A DNA stretch of 64,000 nt from Meghimatium bilineatum (GCA_034231615.1 CM067298.1:9414140-9478139), one strand, 5' to 3'. Positions 21,505 through 33,348 are shown, counted from the first letter of the stretch. The notes: generated from the letters alone by a model not told the origin. A program made the numbers and translations.

Positions 21505-22148
21505 AAGACTAATCACTGAACTGCTGAAGAAATGCACAGAACACTGGCCAGCTGTGGACATGATAGAACACACACCACAGATATGATCAAATAGAGTGTA
21601 GGACACTCTCAAGATCACCGAACTGCTTAAGACATGGATATGATAATGAACATTGATATATCTGATGATAGGACACTATTGACCTGTCAATGCATATTTG
21701 GAACACAGATCAATGTCTATCAAGACATGATACAACAGTTTGAACAATGTCCAGATCGAGATATGGTAGGACATTGACCACAGATCTGCTAAAAACATAG
21801 TTAGGAGAAAGATCACTACTTCTGCGTTCATCCTGAAACTACTGTAAATTAACAGGATGTAGTCCGGAGAATGAAATGCACTGTGTCATGTCATAGTTTA
21901 CAGTTTTGCTGTTATCTGCCTTTTGGCATGACACATCATACTTCAGCATGGCCTCTAGGTCATTGTGACCATATACGGGATGGGACATTCAACCCCATCT
22001 CATAACCTTCTTAGTCACCTCTTATGAAATGCATGGAAAGTAAAGTATTGCTATTCTTTGTTCCCCTTTCAGACCCTGACAAAATACTGTGACACGGATC
22101 AATGACTAATCCAAGATATGATAGGACACAAATCACTGACCTGTTATG
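21505..22148. repeat. Diverged edge of the satellite block
   Basis: Degenerate units carrying GATAGGACACT, CACTGACCTG and AAGACATGATA motifs spread from about 21580. This is the oldest-looking part of the array ending at 25690. It is interrupted by the B copy at 21815-22085. Confidence 0.65.
21815..22085 (-). repeat. Family B retroposon, long form, in satellite
   Basis: Antisense long B with core and head: GTCCGGAGAATGAAATGC, H1 arms TGTGTCAT and ATGACACA, GCCTCTAGGTCATTGTGACC, CCATCTCATAACC and TTGCTATTCTTTGTTCCCC. It shows the complete order of the head modules. Confidence 0.85.
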
Positions 22149-22841
22149 ATGATGATGATGTTCGTCCGTCGTAATCGACGATGACCAAAAACTCAACCAT
22201 AATAATAATAACAATAAATAATAAAAATAATAAAAGTTAATAGTGCGTTTTTAAATGACTAGCAAGTCCAATGTGAGCACAAAATGTTCTTTTACAGAAT
22301 TGACAACATTAGAAGGTATCTGTGTGAGGTTGAGATGTTTTTTCTTTTCTACGTGTCCGCTTCTGTCTTGCAGTTTCTTGTCTGAATTCTTCCGTCGCTA
22401 GTGCTCCCGTTCTAATGCTGTAACGCCATGCTGTTCTATCCTGAGCGAGGCTCTCCCAAGCGCCTACGTCAATGTTAAGATGTTTCAAGGATGAATTTAG
22501 CGTGTCTTTGAAGCGCTTTTTCTGTCCAACAGCTTTTTGAAATCCTGACAAGATGGCCTGCCCAGCGTGCTTGCACCTTCATAAGTATTGTGTGTATACT
22601 TATTGAGGTTGATTTTTCCAAGACCTCGTAGTCTGGTACTTTGTCCCACCAATGGATGTTTAGTAATTTACGTAGGCAGGTAAGATGGAAATGATTTAAT
22701 TTTCTTGCATGTCTAGCATACACTGTCCACGTTTCACAGGCGTATAGTAGGGTTGGTATAACAGCAGTATGATATACTTGAAGTTTGGTGGTTGTTCTTA
22801 TACCTCTTCTGTCCCATACATTGTTGCGTAATCTGCCATCA
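22149..22841 (-). pseudogene. RTE-like LINE tail with C2H2 finger, inserted in satellite
   Basis: Minus strand: ORF 22852-22475 has YHTAVIPTLLYACETWTVYA, CLRKLLNIHWWDKVPD and MKVQARWAGHLVRI. ORF 22551-22309 has GQKKRFKDTLNSSLKHLNI and QDRTAWRYSI. A frameshift then leads to a C2H2-type finger (CQFCKRTF...HIGLASHLKTH, about 22310-22250). The 3' end is GACGGACGAAC followed by CAT repeats. Satellite units continue on both sides with an ATGAT overlap, so this is a clean insertion into the array. Confidence 0.85.
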
Positions 22842-23051
22842 TGATAGGACACAAATCACTGACCTGTTATGATATGACACAAATCACTGACCTGTTATGA
22901 TATGACACAAATCACTGACCTGTTATGATAGGACACAAATCACTGAAATGTTATGATAGGACACAAATCAATGACCTGCTAAAAACAGATAGGACACTGA
23001 CTCATGATCTAATCCACATGAAATGACACTGATCATTGACCTGCTAAAGAC
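22842..23051. repeat. Satellite subarray, 28-bp unit
   Basis: About five copies of a 28-bp unit with GATAGGACACAAATCACTGA and CCTGTTAT, grading at 22960-23050 into the next unit type. Confidence 0.85.
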
Positions 23052-23343
23052 ATAGATAGGACACTGATTGTTAACCTGCCAAAGACATACTGTCAGATAG
23101 GACACTGATTGTTAACCTGCCAAAGACATACTGTCAGATAGGACACTGATTGTTAACCTGCCAAAGACATACTGTCAGATAGGACACTGATTGTTAACCT
23201 GCCAAAGACATACTGTCAGATAGGACACTGATTGTTAACCTGCCAAAGACATACTGTCAGATAGGACACTGATTGTTCACCTCCTAAAGACATACTGTCA
23301 GATAGGACACTGATTGTTCACCTCCTAAAGACATAGATGGGAC
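23052..23343. repeat. Satellite subarray, 41-bp unit
   Basis: About seven near-identical 41-bp units with GACACTGATTGTTAACCTGC and CATACTGTCAGATAG. The last two read TTCACCTCCTAAAG. It shares GATAGGACACTGATTG with the neighbouring subarrays. Confidence 0.9.
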
Positions 23344-25690
23344 ACTGATCATTGATCTAATCCAAGACATGATAGAACACTGATTATTGATCTAATTCAA
23401 GACATGATAGAACACTGATTACTGATCTAATCCAAGACATGATAGAACACTGATTACTGATCTAATCCAAGACATGATAGAACACTGATTAATGATCTAA
23501 TCCAAGACATGATAGAACACTGATTATTGATCTAATCAAAGACATGATAGAACACTGATTACTGATCTAATCCAAGACATGATAGAACACTGATTATTGA
23601 TCTAATCCAAGACATGATAGAACACTGATTACTGATCTAATCCAAGACATGATAGAACACTGATTATTGATCTAATCCAAGACATGATAGAACACTGATT
23701 AATGATCTAATCCAAGACATGATAGAACACTGATTATTGATCTAATCAAAGACATGATAGAACACTGATTACTGATCTAATCCAAGACATGATAGAACAC
23801 TGATTACTGATCTAATCCAAGACATGATAGAACACTGATTATTGATCTAATCCAAGACATGATAGAACACTGATTATTGATCTAATCCAAGACATGATAG
23901 AACACTGATTACTGATCTAATCCAAGACATGATAGAACAATAATTACTGATCTAATCCAAGACATGATAGAACACTGATTACTGATCTAATCCAAGACAT
24001 GATAGAACACTGATTATTGATCTAATCCAAGACATGATAGAACACTGATTACTGATCTAATCCAAGACATGATAGAACACTGATTATTGATCTAATCAAA
24101 GACATGATAGAACACTGATTATTGATCTAATCCAAGAAATGATAGAACACTGATTACTGATCTAATCCAAGACATGAAAGAACACTGATTACTGATCTAA
24201 TCCAAGACATGATAGAACACTGATTATTGATCTAATCCAAGACATGATAGAACACTGATTACTGATCTAATCCAAGACATGATAGAACACTGATTATTGA
24301 TCTAATCCAAGACATGATAGAACACTGATTACTGATCTAATCCAAGACATGATAGAACACTGATTACTGATCTAATCCAAGACATGATAGAACACTGATT
24401 ACTGATCTAATCCAAGACATGATAGAACACTGATTATTGATCTAATCCAAGACATGATAGAACACTGATTATTGATCTAATCCAAGACATGATAGAACAC
24501 TGATTACTGATCTAATCCAAGACATGATAGAGCACTGATTACTGATCTAATCCAAGACATGATAGAACACTGATTACTGATCTAATCCAAGACATGATAG
24601 AACACTGATTATTGATCTAATCAAAGACATGATAGAACACTGATTATTGATCTAATCCAAGACATGATAGAACACTGATTACTGATCTAATCCAAGACAT
24701 GATAGAACACTGATTACTGATCTAATCCAAGACATGATAGAACACTGATTATTGATCTAATCCAAGACATGATAGAACACTGATTATTGATCTAATCAAA
24801 GACATGATAGAACACTGATTATTGATCTAATCCAAGACATGATAGAACACTGATTACTGATCTAATCCAAGACATGATAGAACACTGATTATTGATCTAA
24901 TCCAAGACATGATAGAACACTGATTATTGATCTAATCAAAGACATGATAGAACACTGATTATTGATCTAATCCAAGACATGATAGAACACTGATTATTGA
25001 TCTAATCAAAGACATGATAGAACACTGATTATTGTTCTAATCCAAGACATGATAGAACACTGATTACTGATCTAATCCAAGACATGATAGAACACTGATT
25101 ACTGATCTAATCCAAGACATGATAGAGCACTGATTATTGATCTAATCCAAGACATGATAGAACACTGATTATTGATCTAATCCAAGACATGATAGAACAC
25201 TGATTATTGATCTAATCCAAGACATGATAGAACACTGATTACTGATCTAATCCAAGACATGATAGAACACTGATTACTGATCTAATCCAAGACATGATAG
25301 AACACTGATTATTGATCTAATCCAAGACATGATAGAACACTGATTATTGATCTAATCAAAGACATGATAGAACACTGATTATTGATCTAATCAAAGACAT
25401 GATAGAACACTGATTACTGATCTAATCCAAGACATGATAGAACACTGATTATTGATCTAATCCAAGACATGATAGAACACTGATTATTGATCTAATCCAA
25501 GACATGATAGAACACTGATTATTGATCTAATCCAAGACATGATAGAACACTGATTACTGATCTAATCCAAGACATGATAGAACACTGATTACTGATCTAA
25601 TCCAAGACATGATAGAACACTGATTATTGATCTAATTCAAGACATGATAGAACACTGATTACTGATCTAATCCAAGACATGATAGAACAC
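23344..25690. repeat. Satellite array, 35-bp unit, about 67 copies
   Basis: A highly homogeneous 35-bp unit with AACACTGATTATTGATCTAA and TCCAAGACATGATAG. Two main variant sites exist: ATT or ACT before GATC, and TCCAAG or TCAAAG. TCAAAG occurs only with ATT in the units inspected. All frames carry stops. Rare singletons (GAGCACTG, AACAATAATT, TTGTTCTAA) mark individual units. Confidence 0.95.
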
Positions 25691-26340
25691 TTAACAATGC
25701 ACTAAAAACAAAGCACAGCTTTCAATTACCTTTCTGCCTGACTCGTCAGAAGTAATGTATCCAGAGATTACTTGTGGGGAGTGTTGCATTGGATGGTTAT
25801 TGCTGTAGTGGTCTGTGGACAAGACAAAAAAAGACCTAGTTACATATTATAGCTTGATGATAATAATGCAATAATCCATTTAGATGTGAGCAGGTAGATC
25901 TAAATAGCCCATATCCTTTATGACAAAAGCATACCAGTAGGTCCTCAGTTAAAGTTATCAGGATGACACACTCAAACGGATAAGCTTTGCTGTATCAAAG
26001 GTATGGTTGAGGGTCATTTATGGTTTTTATTTTAGTCTTCGAAGGCAGACATTCCAGTGTGGCAGTATCCGGGGATCATCATGTCCTGCAAGGAGTGTAG
26101 CAGATACATCTGGGTCAACTGGTTCATCATTTTACTGTCAGATTTGTTGATCCATCTGCTGTGATGTCCCCTTTTGCTGGTTTTTCCTGCCTCCTAGCAG
26201 CCCGTCACACCCCCTTCCCTGCCACCTAGCAGCCTATCACAAAAGGACAGAGGTGCAATGTTCACTCGCTTGGTTCTCTCCTTTATCCATGCAGACCATT
26301 TGACAGAAGACAAAAATAAGAAATTGAGGCAAGACATGCA
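25691..26340. other. Unannotated stretch
   Basis: No recognised gene or repeat. Short CCTGCC-ACCTAGCAGCC duplication at about 26190-26235. Confidence 0.3.
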
Positions 26341-26600
26341 GTGACAATGACCAACCACGCTTTCAAAGCACTCCATGCTGATGACCTGGCGATGTGGGTT
26401 GCTGCAGATCACATCAACACAGTCATGAGTAGAATGCAGACAGCACTCAGCAACATCAACAGAAAGGCTGGAGAGTACACATCAACATTGTTAAAACAAC
26501 AACAATATGCCAAAAATAGCCATGGTGATTCCAAGTATATAAATGGAGCTAGTGGTCACCATGCTAGAATGTCAGTCCCAGAACCCTGAGGTCCCAGATT
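26341..26600 (+). pseudogene. Jockey/I-like RT fragment
   Basis: The frame encodes ALHADDLAMWVAADHINTVM, the RT YxDD-type catalytic motif with His in the first position, followed by RMQTALSNINRKAGEYTSTL, the helix that follows it in Jockey/I-type RTs. Nothing of the RT lies on either side. Confidence 0.65.
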
Positions 26601-28261
26601 AATCGACAGCTGGAACAAGAATTTTTGTTTTTAATGGAGGTGCAATAAAAATTATTCCCATACACGTCTGGCGAAAGCTACGACAAATTTGCTTTTATTT
26701 CCACAGCCTAAGAAGCTTCTCTGCACTCCTTAACAGGAAAACACACAGTAATGAGGAAAAAATAATTTTTTTTACTAAGGAAAATGTCCACTTCAACTAT
26801 GCTTTTTTGAAGCCCTGGTTATTACAGCTTGTGTTGAAGATAAATAAGACAAGTTCTATCATATTCATAAAATCATTCAACAATACAGTCACACTACTCT
26901 TCGACTCCCATCATATCATGCTCACTTTAACCCGATAGTTAGTTTGGATCAAAGGGCAAGTTGCCAAACAGAACACAACGTTTAAAATATGTGATGTTGA
27001 AACTCTGATATGTGAGTACCTCTCCAAAATAGACATTCAGTTTTGGAAAAAATGTTTTGGATCATGTAATCTGATAGGAAGATGACTACTGACACCGACA
27101 TTTATTACAATTTATGCAACCATTAACAATAATCAACCTCTTGGAATTATCAGATTAGAAATTTTGAAGAAGTTATTTCGTGGACAGACCTCATAATGAC
27201 CCCAGATAAATACGTGCATGTTAAGCACACCATTAGCGACATATACAGTGGAACAAAATACATCTCATCCAGTATAATAGAGTATATAGGCGCAGTTTAA
27301 GAAACCCTGGGATCTAATGGTGACAAAAGGACAGATTAACTTCTGCATATTGCAGTGGCGTTTACTATTACGCATAGCATAACTGACAGCACATACAACA
27401 ATTTGACCTAATAAGTATTTTTTTTAGAAGATACGTCTTTGAATGCAATGTTACTTGATAGTAACATGTTTACTGTAATACCTAACATTTGACAACACTC
27501 ATTTGCAATGGACCAAAAACTTCAAAGAGTTTCTTCGATATGCACAATCCAAAACCGTTTAGATCTAAATGATAACTATTTTTTGCGTTGGATAAAATCT
27601 AATTTAGCATGCCTGATATCTTTACGGTCTAACAGGCAGTTTCTGAGATATTCGCTTGAAAGTGTGATTATGAATTTATAAACGAATTATAGTTATTTGT
27701 AAGTATGTTGCTTACCGTCTTAGCATACCGGACGTGTGTGTAAAGATGTTCAAATATTAGCTTCAGTCAATCTCTCAGGGTGTTACAGCTATTTGGTTCA
27801 TGTCATGTGTTGGTTGTGTTCTTTTTTTAAAAATGTTCGTGTTCTCTACGTGCGACCCGATCCTTACTCCCACTTCAGCACTTCGATTCTATCTCATTCT
27901 CAATGACCTCAAAATTATACGATTGTGCAGACCTCTCGTAGAATATTTAGTATCTCTGCTCTGTCCATAGGTTGGCCGCCTGTTATAGAGGCATATCAGC
28001 CAGATTGTCGGCTCGCTCGTTCTCTCGACACCCGCGTGTCCGGGGAAAAAAAAGAGGATAAAAGTGATTTTGCGAAACAGGTGTGAACCAACGACATCAG
28101 CTCACTCTTGGGATATCGTCTGGGAATGAATCGTGTCTTGATTTACAATGAACGCCTTGCGAATCGACACATCAGAATCCAGCATGACAAATTTGTAGGG
28201 GGGGGGGGAGATTATCAACCTTTTAGTTGCTAAAACTCTTAGCAGCATCTTGCTGCATGCG
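26601..28261. other. Unannotated, relatively unique stretch
   Basis: The 26655-26750 segment repeats 540-650. A G-run lies near 28199. No coding motif, SINE or LINE piece was recognised elsewhere. Confidence 0.35.
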
Positions 28262-28480
28262 TAGTAGGTTTATTAAGTGTTATTCTCTGTTCACATAGTA
28301 AGTGTTATTCTCTGTTTGCATAGTAAGTTTATTAAGTATTATTCTCTGTTCGCATAGTGTTATTCTCTGTTCGCATAGTAAGTTTATTAAGTATTATTCT
28401 CTGTTCGCATAGTACGTTTATTAAGTTTTATTCTGTTCGAATAGTAAGTTTATTAAGTGTTACTCTCTGTTCGCATAGTT
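28262..28480. repeat. 34-bp minisatellite
   Basis: About six units with AGTTTATTAAGTGTTATTCT and CTGTTCGCATAGTA. The array resumes at 29797-29885 beyond the C element, so the C copy inserted into it. Confidence 0.8.
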
Positions 28481-28485
28481 GTTTG

Positions 28486-29796
28486 TTCGTTTGTTTTGCG
28501 TTCGCTCCATTGTAACCATCACGGATATCCGTATGATTTCCGCCGGGAGCGTGATTACGTTGTGCCACCGTTATGCGCCTTGTAGGCCTAGCACATCCGA
28601 TTTCGGCATGCCTTGACAATTCTCACGCCTCTATATCTGTCTCCTGGCACGCGTAGTGGCGACTCTTCGCCCAGACTATTTTTGCTCTCGTCTGACTCGC
28701 ACGAGGTGTTCCACTGTCTATGAACTTGCCTCGTGTAATTGGACGTGCTGTGCCCATTGGGTACTGAACCGTTTCTCATCCGTGAGCCTGGTTCCTTAAG
28801 GAGAAGAACTCAACCGAGGAGTTGGACCCTGGCTCTTTCGCCCTCTTAGCCGAGGTGTCATTCACCGACATCGTGTACCCCTTGTCCAAGTTCGAGTCTC
28901 ACACCACGCGTTTGAGAGCAAGGCGTTCTCGAGCTGAGCGTCCTTGTCCCAATAGCGCCTGAGCCCATCAGGTACTGAACCCTTTCTCTCTTCAAGTGTA
29001 TTTCCGGTGTAGAAAAACCTGACAGTAGAGTTGGGCCAGGGCTAAACCGTTGTCCCTTTTGTGCCTGATCCCATTGGGTACGGAACCCTTTCTCTCTGCA
29101 AGTGCGCTTCCGGTATAGGAAACCTTGACAGTAGAGTTGGGCCAGGACTACCATCGTTGTCCCTTTTTTGCCTAAGCTCGTCGGATACAGAACCCTTTCT
29201 CTTCGTGAGCATATTTCCGGTTTAGTTCGACATAGCTCGACATTTGAGATGGATTAGGTCTTTTTGCTTTACCAAACGCCAATGAATAGGTCTGGGTCTC
29301 TGCCTGTAAGGGACACAGGTAACTAGAAGCTCGTCTCGAGCTGACTAAGCTTGTAGTTCCCCTTTCCTAGGGACTTTTCACTTTCTATTTGCAGTTCGCG
29401 CTGCCCTCTAGCGCTGTTCTGCCCTTTCATTGTTTCATTGTACTCGGTATGAAATCTATTCGTCTCTCGCCATGCATCTACCTTTACGTGCATTTTACAT
29501 TGGCCGCCCCTCCAATGTTCGGACTGAGCTGACTAGCTTCACTGTATGTCGACAGTGTCGTTATATGTGGTGATGCTGATGGTGTCGGAGATATTGTCTG
29601 TCTCTTGTGCAGTCAAATCTCTTTCTATCTGCTACCTCCACATTCTCGGACACGATCCCCAAATGATTTGGCCAGAATCAGCTCGAGCTGCTGTGTTTCT
29701 GTTTCCAGGGTGCACCGCGTGGAGGTACATTTGGGATCTTGGTTATCTGCTAACCCTGGGTCCGCCTAGAGCAATGCGTTCCCTTTGCACCCCTGT
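28486..29796 (-). mobile_element. Family C element, copy 1
   Basis: A 1.3-kb element in antisense. Its sense 3' end (left) is GGAGCGAACGCAAAACAAAC. It holds H2 (CGCTCC at 28503-28508 with GGAGCG at 28556-28561 around CACGGATATCCGT), H1 (TTGTGC with GCACA), three to four internal repeats of about 103 bp (GGTACNGAACCCTTTCTC... TTCCGGT...GAGTTGG) and a unique part ending GCGTTCCCTTTGCACCCCTG. TGTTCGCATAGT and TGTTCTCATAGT flank it, though these also belong to the host minisatellite. ORFs inside have no domain. Confidence 0.8.
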
Positions 29797-29885
29797 TCTC
29801 ATAGTAAGTGTTATTCTTTGCCCGTATAGTAAGTTTATTAAGTGTTATTCTCAGTTCAGTGTCATTTATTTCCCGCTCCATGTCA

Positions 29886-30064
29886 ATTATTCTCTGCTCG
29901 CCTTTCGGGCTCCGGCAGCTCATGGACGAGGATTGATAAACTGGTTGAATTGCTGCAAAACTATGGCTATTAATGACGCTTTTCAGTTGAAACATTCATC
30001 TGCGTGTGTTTTCCTATGTGCTTTCGGTGATTCTCAAAACGTGTTATCATGTGTATTAAATTTT
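29886..30064. other. Spacer
   Basis: No recognised feature. A long plus-strand open frame covering 29546-30238 is a chance frame across the C element and a LINE tail. Confidence 0.4.
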
Positions 30065-30412
30065 CCGTGGATGAGGATTGCAAATTACAGGCTACAGAGA
30101 TGTGGTTTGAGAAGAATGATGAAAATACCATGGGCAGCTAAGAAAACTAATGCAGAGGTTCTCATTGATGCTGGCGTAAAAAGAGCAAACATTAGGGGCA
30201 GACAGTCAAGATTTCTAGGACGTGCTGTGAACACGTAATAACCACTGGAGAGATCAAGGGGAGAAGAGATAGGGGACGACAAAGAGAGAAGTTTCTAGAT
30301 GGACTTGTATTGTGGCACGGTAGAAGTTCATCAACCGAGCTTATCGACAACACAAGAAACGGCGAGTCGTGGAGAAACGAGATCGACAACGCCATTCCGG
30401 ATGGCACTTGAT
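30065..30412 (+). pseudogene. LINE C-terminal tail
   Basis: Encodes RCGLRRMMKIPWAAKKTNAE and VLIDAGVKRANIRGRQSRFL. After an in-frame stop at 30236-30238 and a frame change come GRRDRGRQREKFLDGL and ESWRNEIDNAIPDGT before TGA at about 30411. A related tail lies in antisense at 31045-31270. RT core is absent. Confidence 0.75.
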
Positions 30413-30667
30413 TGAGGATTACTATACAAAATAAGTGCCGAAATTGTATGTGTTGGGTCGAAAGTAGCAGATATCGTAGCTTTGCTTATAAGTTAGTAGT
30501 AGAACTTCCGCTTAATCCACAAACATAAATTGCTGTTATACTGGTGTATGTCTTCTTCCCCCCCCCCCCCCCCGACATACCTGAAAGAAATACTATGACG
30601 ATGTGACAAGTCTGAGACAGACCGCCACTTTCATAATAGAGATCAATGTAATCATATGAGCGAATCA
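30413..30667. other. Spacer with decayed B-like core and a C-run
   Basis: At 30447-30500 GTGTTGGGTCGAAAGTAGCAGATATCGTAGC resembles the B/C core. A run of 16 C lies at about 30558-30573. Confidence 0.4.
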
Positions 30668-31045
30668 GCCCCAAAGATGAGCAAGGAATAGTGACTGTTA
30701 TCTGTCAGGCATGTCATAAGAGGCAACTAAGGAGGTTTCGGGTGGAATTAGCTGTCCCATCCCATGCAGCAGTTCTAAATTTGTGGGTCGCACGACCCAC
30801 CATTTCACATTGGTCGCCTAAGACCAGATAAACATGTGAAGCAGCAACGAAAATAATTGTAAGATGGAGGGACAACACAAGGAATTGTATTAAAGAATCG
30901 CGGCATTACAAAGGTTCAGAACCACTACCATTGAGGGTCAAAGTGACCCATACGCCATGCTGTAGTTGTATGTCAGACAGAAAGGCGCAGATATTGCAGC
31001 TACGCTATAAACTATGACATAACGCATTGTGTTCTCTAGACTCAT
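30668..31045 (+). repeat. Family B retroposon with hAT insertion
   Basis: The B head (GAGCAAGGAATAG, GTCATAAGAGGCAACTAAGG, GCTGTCCCATCCCAT) ends at 30766 and the B body resumes at 30928 (GAGGGTCAAAGTGACC, AAAGGCGCAGATATTGCAGC, ATGACATAACGCATT). The B 3' end is lost at 31045, where a LINE tail begins. A stray B 3' end lies at 31316-31360. Confidence 0.75.
30767..30927 (+). mobile_element. SPIN-like hAT non-autonomous element
   Basis: 161 bp starting CAGCAGTTCTAAATTTGTGG and ending AGGTTCAGAACCACTA, inverted ends of hAT type. Internal TTGGTCGCCTAAGACCA, GAAGCAGCAACGAAAATAAT, AGGAATTGTATTAAAG and TCGCGGCATTAC match, by memory, the SPIN family of hAT elements known for transfer among distant animals. 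An 8-bp TSD is not preserved. Confidence 0.7.
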
Positions 31046-31270
31046 CATTATGTGCCATGCCGGATGGCGTAGGCGGTCATGGCTCTCCACGGCTCTGTCC
31101 ACAGTATTATGTATCAAAGTCGTTTCTTTGCCGTGCCAGGTTGTCAAACTGTCTAATATTTTCTCAAGTTGTCGCCCTCTGTCTCTGGTGCCTTCAATCT
31201 TGCCTGTTGTGATTATGTTCTCTAAACCTGCCTGTCTTATGAAGTGGCCGAAAAAAAGAAGATTGCCTTT
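31046..31270 (-). pseudogene. LINE C-terminal tail, antisense
   Basis: Minus strand: KFFGHFIRQAGLENIITTGK-like residues from about 31260, then RDRGRQLEKILDSLTTWHGK, NTVDRAVESHDRLRHPAWHI and a stop. It aligns with the tail at 30065-30412. Frameshifts occur near 31200. Confidence 0.7.
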
Positions 31271-32324
31271 TTCTTATATTGTTGATTACGGTCTGTTTCG
31301 CATTTGACTCATTCAACACCTAGACTAAATTCTGCTAATCTGCAGGAGTTTGAGAACGAAATTCCCTTTTTAAAAAGTCAATAACGCTTCCATGTTAGAC
31401 ATTCGGTCCTTTCATTAGTGCACTCTTTACTCTACATATATATATATATATATATATATATACATGAGTAGAATAGAGTGTAAATTAATTTGTAGCCTAA
31501 CTTAAACAAAAAAATATAGAATAGGAGATGTGTGTTCAAAAAAGGTTCCCAAAAAAACCAAACAGGGAAAATATGACCAAAACAAATTTCATTGAAAGTG
31601 CTCTTTAAAATTGGCAAAATGTGATCGGAAAGTGGCAACACTGGGCTGCCGACTACTTCAAACGATTTTCACTGTTGACATATTAATATGTGAGGGGAAA
31701 AATTCAGCAGCAGATCTTGGTTTGTGTAGTTTACTCCGCGAAGTAAAGGCATGAAAGCACGGATGCAGTTGAAGTGGCCAAAGGGTGACACGTTGGGGAT
31801 TACGGACGCCCGGTACTCTCGCGCCAAAATCTGAGGCATGCTATTTCAAATGCACGACAACAACGGCATGGGCTAAATGTGTTGGATTGCCACTCCTTCC
31901 ACTTCCAATGCCTAGAGGCAGACACGTCTAGGAAATTTGATACACAGAGAGAAAGAGTGAGAAAGCAGGGGACTGCAACAGTGACTGACAACTGGGATGA
32001 AGGATAGACATACCGGGAAAATAAAGGGAAAAACAGAAATAGGCAGCATTTGAAAAGAGAAACTGAAAAAGTGACGACATATGGAATGGGGGAGGGTGAA
32101 TAGAGCACATTTTAAAAATGATTCTCGTAAAAATTCAATAATTTGCTTATTGTATGTTTGTATTTATTTTGGACTTATTTGGTAATCAGAATACCAGCAA
32201 ATGGAGACTCAAGTACAGAAATTATGACCAGAATTGCTCGCTCTGTCATCAAGTGCATTCAACTCACTTTCAAACATTTAGAGTTATAAAAAAAAAAACT
32301 CAGCTTTAATACAAAGCTACGGCT
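31271..32324. other. Mostly unannotated stretch
   Basis: Contains a B 3' fragment (TCTGCTAATCTGCAGG...GAGAACGAA, 31316-31360) and an (AT)n run at 31436-31461. A 102-codon minus ORF at 31800-32108 is rich in Phe and Ser with no domain. Confidence 0.4.
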
Positions 32325-32935
32325 GTTCAACGAATGTGCTATTTCGGCTTAACATACGGGTGTGAAAGGACACTAAATAAACAATTAGAAGACAGAATTG
32401 ATGCCTTTCTTCTTCTTCAGCGTTCATTCTCAAACTCCCGTTGGATCTCTCTTGTAGCAGGACCATGGTCCTATTAGATTTCCAGCAGGATGTAGTCCAG
32501 AGAATGGAAATGCGTTGTGTCGCCGTTTTATTTGCGCCAATGGCCCGACACATCCGTCTTCGGCGGAAATTGGTGCCTTTGAGATGTGGGTATATAGAAG
32601 AATAGGGAGAACGTCATGGAAAGAGAAGAAAACAAATAAAGAGGTGCTAAAGACACTTAATATGAAGAAAGAACTACTAAGAGAAATAAAGATCAGGCAA
32701 ATAAAATATTTTGGACACATTAAAAGACATGACACCTTATTGAAGACCTTACTTGAGGGTAAAGTCAAAGGGAAGCGAGCAAGAGGTAGGAAGAGATACA
32801 AGTGGGAGAGTAACATCACACGATGGACAGGTTAGTCTAACAGAGTGCACCACCAAGACAAGAGACAGGTGATGTTGGAGATCCGTTGCAGCCAACCTTC
32901 GTTGCGGAGACGGCACTTGATGATGATGTGAAAGC
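32325..32935 (+). pseudogene. RTE-like LINE tail split by an A insertion
   Basis: Left part: LTYGCERTLNKQLEDRIDA. Right part from 32576: FEMWVYRRIGRTSWKEKKTN, LREIKIRQIKYFGHIKRHDT and KGKRARGRKRYKWESNITRW. The 3' UTR GTTGCAGCCAACCTTCGTTGC ends in GATGATGATG. Codons are continuous across the A insertion apart from the TSD. Confidence 0.85.
32409..32568 (-). mobile_element. Family A retroposon, 12-bp TSD
   Basis: Antisense A with tail CTTCTTCTTCAG at left. Flanks ATTGATGCCTTT (32397-32408) and ATTGGTGCCTTT (32569-32580) differ at one base. H1 is perfect (TGTGTCG, CGACACA) and the palindrome AGGACCATGGTCCT is intact. Confidence 0.9.
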
Positions 32936-33335
32936 TGGAAATCAACTACATCTTTATTACAAACTATCTACAAACTAAATGCCTTCGAAAACAAATTCAG
33001 GAAAATTTCACACACAAACTGACAAGACTAAGTCAAACGAGACACTAAGAGAAGAGACAAAACAAGAATACATCACAGACGTTATTATAAAAAGGTGTTG
33101 GACATACATGGGTCACGTACTCAGAATGAATAAAGACAGAAATTTACATGGTCACCGACTGGCAATAGAAAAAGGGGAAGACAAACACAACACTGAAAAG
33201 AACTACAGAAAAAGAAATCACAACAGCTGGTATGAAAACGAACGATCTGGAACAACTGGTTGTTGATCGACAAGCATGGAGAGCTATGACATCTGTCCTA
33301 TTTGCCAAGCTTGGCACAAGAGGAAAATGATGATG
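32936..33335 (+). pseudogene. RTE-like LINE tail, second copy
   Basis: Pieces in shifting frames: CESWKSTTSLLQTIYKLNAF, ETLREETKQEYITDVIIKRC, WTYMGHVLRM. It ends GGCACAAGAGGAAAATGATGATGATG. The family matches 20691-21330 in antisense. Confidence 0.75.
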
Positions 33336-33348
33336 ATGTTTGTATACC

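Noticed and set aside
23344-25690. CRISPR-like array
   Set aside because: The 35-bp units are contiguous with no unique spacers, and the sequence is animal DNA. It is a satellite.
29546-30238. A 230-codon plus-strand ORF
   Set aside because: It runs through the non-coding end of a C element, a minisatellite edge and then a LINE tail. Only the last 50 residues have a recognisable domain, so it is not one gene.
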